Source: Acidimicrobiaceae bacterium
GTDB lineage: Bacteria; Actinomycetota; Acidimicrobiia; Acidimicrobiales; UBA10347
Direction: 5' to 3'
Assembly (NCBI GenBank): GCA_003485885.1
Contig: DNHM01000555.1
Coordinates: 1-10,846 of the forward strand
Length of the DNA: 10,846 nt
Below, in pieces: positions 7,055 through 10,846 of this stretch. Numbering within the stretch: position 1 is the stretch's first letter; each line of letters starts with the position of its first letter. The position numbers and the translations under genes are program-made. Below the pieces are notes generated by a model. The model did not search any database. It saw nothing but the letters and a program-made list of their open reading frames with translations, and was not told the DNA's origin.

Positions 7055-7084
7055 ATATTGGCCGATCGGCGCGGTGCGTATCAA
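7055..7084 (-). promoter_or_regulatory. Candidate PhyH promoter with a palindrome in the spacer
   Basis: On the minus strand TTGATA (7084-7079, 5 of 6 to the -35 consensus) is followed after 18 nt by CAATAT (7060-7055), only 5 nt before the PhyH ATG. The spacer contains the perfect 10-bp palindrome GCCGATCGGC (7061-7070), and GCATATGC (7046-7053) overlaps the start codon. This suits a repressible promoter giving a very short or absent leader. The -10 match is weak. Confidence 0.3.
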
Positions 7085-7149
7085 GGGGAGACCGGATTCA
7101 TTGCTGGGCGCTAACTCGAACGCGTGCCGTTGTGGAGGAGTAGCAGCTG

Positions 7150-7172
7150 GGCATTGGCTCGATAGCAATGCC
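7150..7172 (-). terminator. Stem-loop at the acyl-CoA ligase stop codon
   Basis: GGCATTG (7150-7156) and CAATGCC (7166-7172) are perfect reverse complements. An alternative pairing gives 6 + 3 bp with one bulged base and the 4-nt loop CGAT. On the minus strand the stem starts within the last base of the ligase TAG codon. No U-tract follows. It may end or weaken transcription before the PhyH gene, or protect the 3' end of the ligase message. Confidence 0.45.
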
Positions 7173-8800
7173 TATGCGGGAGAGTTCACAATGTCGCGGA
7201 GGTGGTATTTCTGGATCTTTCCACTTGGGGTCATCGGAAACTGATCGACAACCCGCAGGTCTTCTGGCCAGAACTGCTTCGTCACGTTTTGTTCATCGAG
7301 GAACGTGATGAGGTCAGCCAGAGTTGGCGGATCGCCATCGGGCAGGATGACTGCACAACTGACCTCGCCCAAACGTTCGTGCAGCTGAGCGACGACGGCA
7401 ACGTTGGCCACATTGGGGTGTCGTAGCAGTACGTCCTCGACCTCTTTGACGGGAATGTTCTCGCCGCCGCGGATGACGATGTCCTTTGTGCGCCCCGAAA
7501 TCGATACGTAGCCGTCGGTATCGATGATGGCCCGGTCGCCAGTATCGAACCAGCCATCGCGGAAACACGATTCGGTTAACTCGCGCCCTTGGATATAGCC
7601 GATGAACGTGAGCGAACCCCGGAACTGCAGGTCGCCCTCGATGCCAGCCTCGAGCGCCACACCGTGTTCGTCGACTACCCGTGTCTCATTACCCGTTAGT
7701 GCCACGCCATCGGTCGACAACTTCGCAAATGCGTCGTCGCGACGCCCGATCGTAGAAAGCGCGGTTTCGGTCATGCCCCAACCCGGCAAGACGGTGCACG
7801 GGAGCATGTCTCGTGCACGTTCCAGAACGGGCAACGGAATTGCTGCGCCTGCGCACACAAACGCCGTAAAGCTGGACAGGTCGTAGGTGGCTAGTCCGTC
7901 GACATCGAGCAGATCGGCCAGGAAAGGCGTAGCACCCATGGATGCATGAATCCCATGCTCTTGAATGAGCCCGGCGAACTCAACCGGATCCCAGACTTGC
8001 TGGTACACGATTGTCCCGCCAGCGAGAATCGGCGCTCGTACCCCGTAGAGATAACCCGTTTGATGGGCGAGGGTGGATGCCATATGGAATACGTCGCAGC
8101 CTTCGGCAACGCGTTCGAGCCACAACTCGGCGGCCACGTTCAACGTGTTCTGATTGTGCATCACACCCTTGGGCTGGCCGGTGGTGCCGGAGGTGAAGAT
8201 GATTTCACACACGTCGTTTGGGTCTGGTCGAAGGAGTGCCAGAGTTCGGTCGTCGATGGTCGACTGTCGCCCGACCGCCAGCAGACGGTCGTATTCCAAG
8301 GCATCGGCAGGGATCGCTTCGCCCATCGTGTCGATCACGATGACGTGATCAACCCATGGCGACTGCTCTTGCAGCGTGACGTGCATTTCGGCCAGGTTGA
8401 AACCACGGAAGTTGTCGACCGTGATCACGATAGAAGGACGAGCTAGTGCCGACATTACGGTCACTTCGTTGGAGCGGAAGATCGGGGCGATGGGATTGAC
8501 CACCGCACCGATGCGTTCAATGGCCAGGACGAGCAGCAGGAACTCGCGCCGATTCGGCAACTGCAACTGCACGACCGTGCCTTTGCGGACACCGAGTTCG
8601 ATCAGACCGCGGCTCAACTCGTCGACCTGCTCGGCAGCCTTGCGCCAGCTCAGTACGCCGTCCACATCGATCACCAGCGGGTTGTCGCCCAAGTGGGCGG
8701 CCTTCTCAGCGAAGGAGTCGAATAGGTGCGTATCCTGCCACAATCCCGATGTTCGGTTGGCTTCGATGTTGGCCGTCGTCAGCGTGGTCTCAAAGAACAT
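7172..8800 (-). CDS. Acyl-CoA synthetase (AMP-forming; cyclohexanecarboxylate-CoA ligase-like)
   Basis: Predicted 542-residue adenylate-forming ligase (ANL superfamily) that activates a carboxylic acid with ATP and joins it to CoA. Core motifs in order: the P-loop FTSGTTGQPKG (about 202-212), PGWGMTETA (about 339-347), the adenosine-binding DTGD (419-422), the hinge GRTKDIVIRGGENI (436-449), and TPSGK with the catalytic Lys528 near the C-terminus. The N-terminal pattern ANRTSGLWQDTHLFD resembles the cyclohexanecarboxylate-CoA ligase and medium-chain acyl-CoA synthetase group; the acid itself cannot be deduced. Start: ATG 8800 is chosen because TAAGG lies 8 nt upstream and the protein then begins as relatives do. 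ATG 8863 would add 21 unconserved residues with AT-richer third positions and remains possible. The frame stays open to 9316, but that part is antisense to the EthD-like gene. Divergent from the EthD-like gene and upstream of the PhyH gene. Confidence 0.92.
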   Translation of the reverse strand: MFFETTLTTANIEANRTSGLWQDTHLFDSFAEKAAHLGDNPLVIDVDGVLSWRKAAEQVDELSRGLIELGVRKGTVVQLQLPNRREFLLLVLAIERIGAVVNPIAPIFRSNEVTVMSALARPSIVITVDNFRGFNLAEMHVTLQEQSPWVDHVIVIDTMGEAIPADALEYDRLLAVGRQSTIDDRTLALLRPDPNDVCEIIFTSGTTGQPKGVMHNQNTLNVAAELWLERVAEGCDVFHMASTLAHQTGYLYGVRAPILAGGTIVYQQVWDPVEFAGLIQEHGIHASMGATPFLADLLDVDGLATYDLSSFTAFVCAGAAIPLPVLERARDMLPCTVLPGWGMTETALSTIGRRDDAFAKLSTDGVALTGNETRVVDEHGVALEAGIEGDLQFRGSLTFIGYIQGRELTESCFRDGWFDTGDRAIIDTDGYVSISGRTKDIVIRGGENIPVKEVEDVLLRHPNVANVAVVAQLHERLGEVSCAVILPDGDPPTLADLITFLDEQNVTKQFWPEDLRVVDQFPMTPSGKIQKYHLRDIVNSPA

Positions 8801-8931
8801 GTCATGGACCTTAGATGCTGATGCCGGATCGATTGTTGGACAGGTCAGGTCCGAGTGAGTCATCGATCGTCCGCGCTGGCAGCCCCGACATGGTTCGAGC
8901 ACCGGATTCTGCACTGTTCCTGCGGTCGGAA

Positions 8932-8943
8932 TAAGTTGACTGG
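8932..8943 (+). promoter_or_regulatory. TANNNT box before the EthD-like gene (leaderless promoter candidate)
   Basis: TAAGTT (8932-8937) lies exactly 6 nt before ATG 8944, and no Shine-Dalgarno is present at normal spacing. In actinobacteria a TANNNT -10 box at this distance commonly marks a transcript that starts at the A of the start codon. No good -35 box is visible. Confidence 0.35.
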
Positions 8944-9669
8944 ATGGACGTAGTTGCAACACCAGGCACCAAAATGCAGTTTCTGATCGGTCGCCGACAG
9001 GGAGCGAGCCGTGACGAGTTGGTAGCGAACTGGTTTGCCAACCACATGCCGGCAGTGATTGCTGCGCAGAAGCAGATGGCAGCGAACAATGGCACCGTTG
9101 AACCGCGCTACATCGCCACGTTATACAGCCCGGTACCATCGGGGGAGCAGGTGTGGGACGGTGTGGCCCAGATCTGGGCCGATGCTCCGTTTCCTCGCGA
9201 GAAGGAGCCCCATGGCACAACCCCTCGTGACGCGTTCCAGCAAAAGGCCCGACCCTATGTCGGATGGCCAACGACGGAATATGTCGTTGTCGATGGTGAC
9301 CTGCCGCTGACGCCAAATGACCTCAACGAGCCATTCCCGTGCACTCGCTCCGGCTTCCTCAAGGTCACCACGATCTTGACCGCAAACCCGGGTACGGACC
9401 ACGGCGCGCTGACCGACCATTGGCTCAACGTGCATGCTCCCAACGTGGCCGGCGTGATGGCGCAGGTCGGAGCGTTCCGTTATGCGCTGAGTATCTCTCA
9501 GGAACCGACCGTGGATCCCTATGTCGGTATGGCCGAGCTCTACTTCCCTGACAAGGATGCGCTCCGCGGGTATCTTGAGCTGTACAAGAGCGACGGCATC
9601 GAGGAGTACTTCGACAACGAAGCTCGACTCATCTTTCGCTCCATCACCGAGATGGTCGGTATCCCCTAG
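8944..9669 (+). CDS. Protein with two EthD-like domains
   Basis: Predicted 241-residue soluble protein with tandem EthD-like (dimeric alpha-beta barrel, ferredoxin-like fold) repeats. Repeat 1 carries QFLIGRRQGASRDELVANWFANHMPAV (begins about residue 12) and repeat 2 LKVTTILTANPGTDHGALTDHWLNVHAPNV (begins about 139); the matching cores are W30/H34/P36 and W160/H164/P166. EthD proteins are small partners in catabolic clusters, first known from ETBE degradation, where the protein is needed with a P450 but its reaction is unclear; related folds act as decarboxylases or aromatase-like enzymes. An alternative start, ATG 8974, has AGG 7 nt upstream and would begin right at the first domain. ATG 8944 is kept because a TANNNT box stands 6 nt before it. 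It is followed 56 nt later by the flavin monooxygenase gene, so it may be that enzyme's partner. Fold is likely; biochemical role unknown. Confidence 0.82.
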   Translation: MDVVATPGTKMQFLIGRRQGASRDELVANWFANHMPAVIAAQKQMAANNGTVEPRYIATLYSPVPSGEQVWDGVAQIWADAPFPREKEPHGTTPRDAFQQKARPYVGWPTTEYVVVDGDLPLTPNDLNEPFPCTRSGFLKVTTILTANPGTDHGALTDHWLNVHAPNVAGVMAQVGAFRYALSISQEPTVDPYVGMAELYFPDKDALRGYLELYKSDGIEEYFDNEARLIFRSITEMVGIP

Positions 9670-9688
9670 AGATGTGGCGAGAGCGGCG

Positions 9689-9725
9689 TTAACAACGACG
9701 TCGCACCCGGTTGTACTTTTGTTGG
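9689..9725 (+). promoter_or_regulatory. Candidate leaderless promoter of the flavin monooxygenase gene
   Basis: TTAACA (9689-9694, 5 of 6 to the -35 consensus) is followed after 19 nt by TACTTT (9714-9719), a TANNNT box 6 nt before ATG 9726. No Shine-Dalgarno precedes the ATG. A dyad, ACAAC (9692-9696) and GTTGT (9710-9714), overlaps both boxes and could be an operator. The spacer is slightly long. Confidence 0.35.
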
Positions 9726-10846
9726 ATGTTCGCTGCGCCTGACTCCCCGATGACTGCCGAAGAAGAACAGCTCTATACCGAGGCTGTTCACGTCGCCAAC
9801 ATTCCGACCCTGCTGATGGTCCTGGTGCAACTCACCGGCGAGATGCATTGGCTCGAAGAGCCGTATCGGCCTCGGCGCCAAGCAGGTCTGGGCGACAACG
9901 ACACCGGCGGGCTGCGTCCCGAACATCAGCAAGAGGTTCGTGAAGCAGCGCTCGAGGCCATGACCGCATGGCGACAAGGCCGCCCTGTCGCTCTTGCTGA
10001 TCCAGACCCCGAGCTGCTTGTCAAGATGCTGCACGTGGCGATGGACGAAGACATTCCAGACCTCTATGGGCCATTCACGAAGTCACAACTTGGCGAACAA
10101 CCGGTGGGCACCGCACCCATCGAGGTGCCCGAGGGATTCAACGCCATCGTGATCGGCGCTGGTGTCTCCGGTATTTGTGCTGCGGTGCACCTGCAAGCGG
10201 CTGGCATCCCATTCGAGATTCTTGAGCGCAATCGCGACATTGGTGGTGTATGGCTCGAGAACACATATCCGGGCGCAGGTGTCGACACGCCAAACCATCT
10301 GTATTCGTTCTCGTTCGTGCAGTACGACTGGCCCGAGTTCTTCGCACTTCGCGATGATCTGTGGGGATATCTCGGTCATGTTGTTGACCAGTTCGACCTA
10401 CGTCCGACGATCGCGTTGAATATCTCGGTGGAAACTGCTGAGTACCGAGAGGTCGAGCAGGACTGGAAAGTCACGACTCGGTCAGCCGACGGAACGGTCG
10501 AGGTTCGCACCGCCAACGTGGTCATCAGCGGTGCTGGCATCTTCAATCCGCCGGTTTCCCCAAAGATCGACGGCATCGAGACCTTCGCTGGCCCGTCGTT
10601 CCACACGGCTCAGTGGCGAGACGACGTGAGCCTCGAAGGCAAACGAGTGGCCATTGTTGGTAACGGCGCCAGTTGTATGCAGATTGCGCCGCTCATCCAA
10701 GACCAGGTCGAGTCGCTCACGATCTTTCAACGATCCAACCATTGGGCGGCACCGTTCGAGCAATTCCGACGCGCCGTTCCAGACTCGCTTCGGTTCCTGT
10801 TGCGAGAGAATCCGATCTATCAAGCGTGGTACCGGGTGCGCCTTGG
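9726..10846 (+). CDS. Flavin-containing Baeyer-Villiger-type monooxygenase, N-terminal part (cut by window end)
   Basis: First 373 codons of a FAD- and NADPH-dependent monooxygenase; the gene runs off the right edge. A mostly helical extension of about 135 residues comes first. The FAD-binding Rossmann fold then starts at FNAIVIGAGVSGICAA (GAGVSG 144-149), followed by IGGVWLENTYPGAGVDTPNHLYSFSF-type sequence (about 172-197), a hallmark of class B Baeyer-Villiger enzymes. The fingerprint FxGxxxHxxxW is present as FAGPSFHTAQW (287-297), followed by R-D rather than the usual P or D. The second Rossmann motif is VAIVGNGAS (308-316). A long N-terminal extension before an otherwise standard enzyme is the layout of 4-hydroxyacetophenone monooxygenase (HAPMO), so an aryl or cyclic ketone is a reasonable guess. 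ATG 9726 is used; ATG 9750 is the next in frame. Both lack a Shine-Dalgarno, but a TANNNT box stands 6 nt before 9726. Confidence 0.9.
   Translation, partial: MFAAPDSPMTAEEEQLYTEAVHVANIPTLLMVLVQLTGEMHWLEEPYRPRRQAGLGDNDTGGLRPEHQQEVREAALEAMTAWRQGRPVALADPDPELLVKMLHVAMDEDIPDLYGPFTKSQLGEQPVGTAPIEVPEGFNAIVIGAGVSGICAAVHLQAAGIPFEILERNRDIGGVWLENTYPGAGVDTPNHLYSFSFVQYDWPEFFALRDDLWGYLGHVVDQFDLRPTIALNISVETAEYREVEQDWKVTTRSADGTVEVRTANVVISGAGIFNPPVSPKIDGIETFAGPSFHTAQWRDDVSLEGKRVAIVGNGASCMQIAPLIQDQVESLTIFQRSNHWAAPFEQFRRAVPDSLRFLLRENPIYQAWYRVRL

Noticed and set aside
8801..9316. Extension of the acyl-CoA ligase frame up to 9316.
   Set aside because: The extra sequence is antisense to the EthD-like gene, has no family similarity, and two better starts exist at 8800 and 8863.

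Overview
The window looks like part of a high-GC actinobacterial chromosome, possibly a marine or soil lineage such as Acidimicrobiia or a mycobacterial relative; the rank is a guess. The clues are an F420-type (Ddn-like) deazaflavin protein, GC-rich codon use, GTG starts, and several genes that have a TANNNT box 6-8 nt before the start codon instead of a Shine-Dalgarno sequence. No rRNA, tRNA, CRISPR array, transposase or phage gene is visible. Genes are dense and in short blocks of alternating strand, as in accessory catabolic regions.

Layout. (1) 116-3720, minus strand: an MFS transporter, then, after a 144-nt gap holding a perfect 8-bp inverted repeat, a D-aminoacylase-like amidohydrolase, then a Ddn-family protein whose start lies against the amidohydrolase stop. 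(2) 3946-5884, plus strand: a D-2-hydroxyacid dehydrogenase divergent from the MFS gene, followed by an unrecognised protein with an uncertain start. (3) 5916-8800 (or 8863), minus strand: an acyl-CoA ligase and then a phytanoyl-CoA dioxygenase-family (PhyH) oxygenase, with a stem-loop at the ligase stop. A second stem-loop fills the 31-nt gap between the convergent blocks 2 and 3. (4) 8944 to the right edge, plus strand: a protein with two EthD-like repeats, then the first 373 codons of a flavin monooxygenase of Baeyer-Villiger type with a long N-terminal extension, cut by the window end.

How the genes may work together (inference). The set fits breakdown of a cyclic or aromatic ketone or a related alicyclic/lipidic compound. 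The flavin monooxygenase would insert oxygen into a ketone, the ligase would activate a resulting carboxylic acid as its CoA thioester, the PhyH protein would hydroxylate an intermediate, and the D-2-hydroxyacid dehydrogenase would handle a hydroxy or keto acid. The MFS protein would move substrate or product, and the amidohydrolase would open an amide or cyclic C-N bond. The EthD-like protein is probably accessory. No hydrolase for an ester or lactone product and no transcription factor is present, so the system, if it is one, probably continues to the right of the window. I see no sign of a wholly new defence or mobile system. The least explained pieces are the unrecognised gene at 5057-5884 and the set of intergenic dyads.
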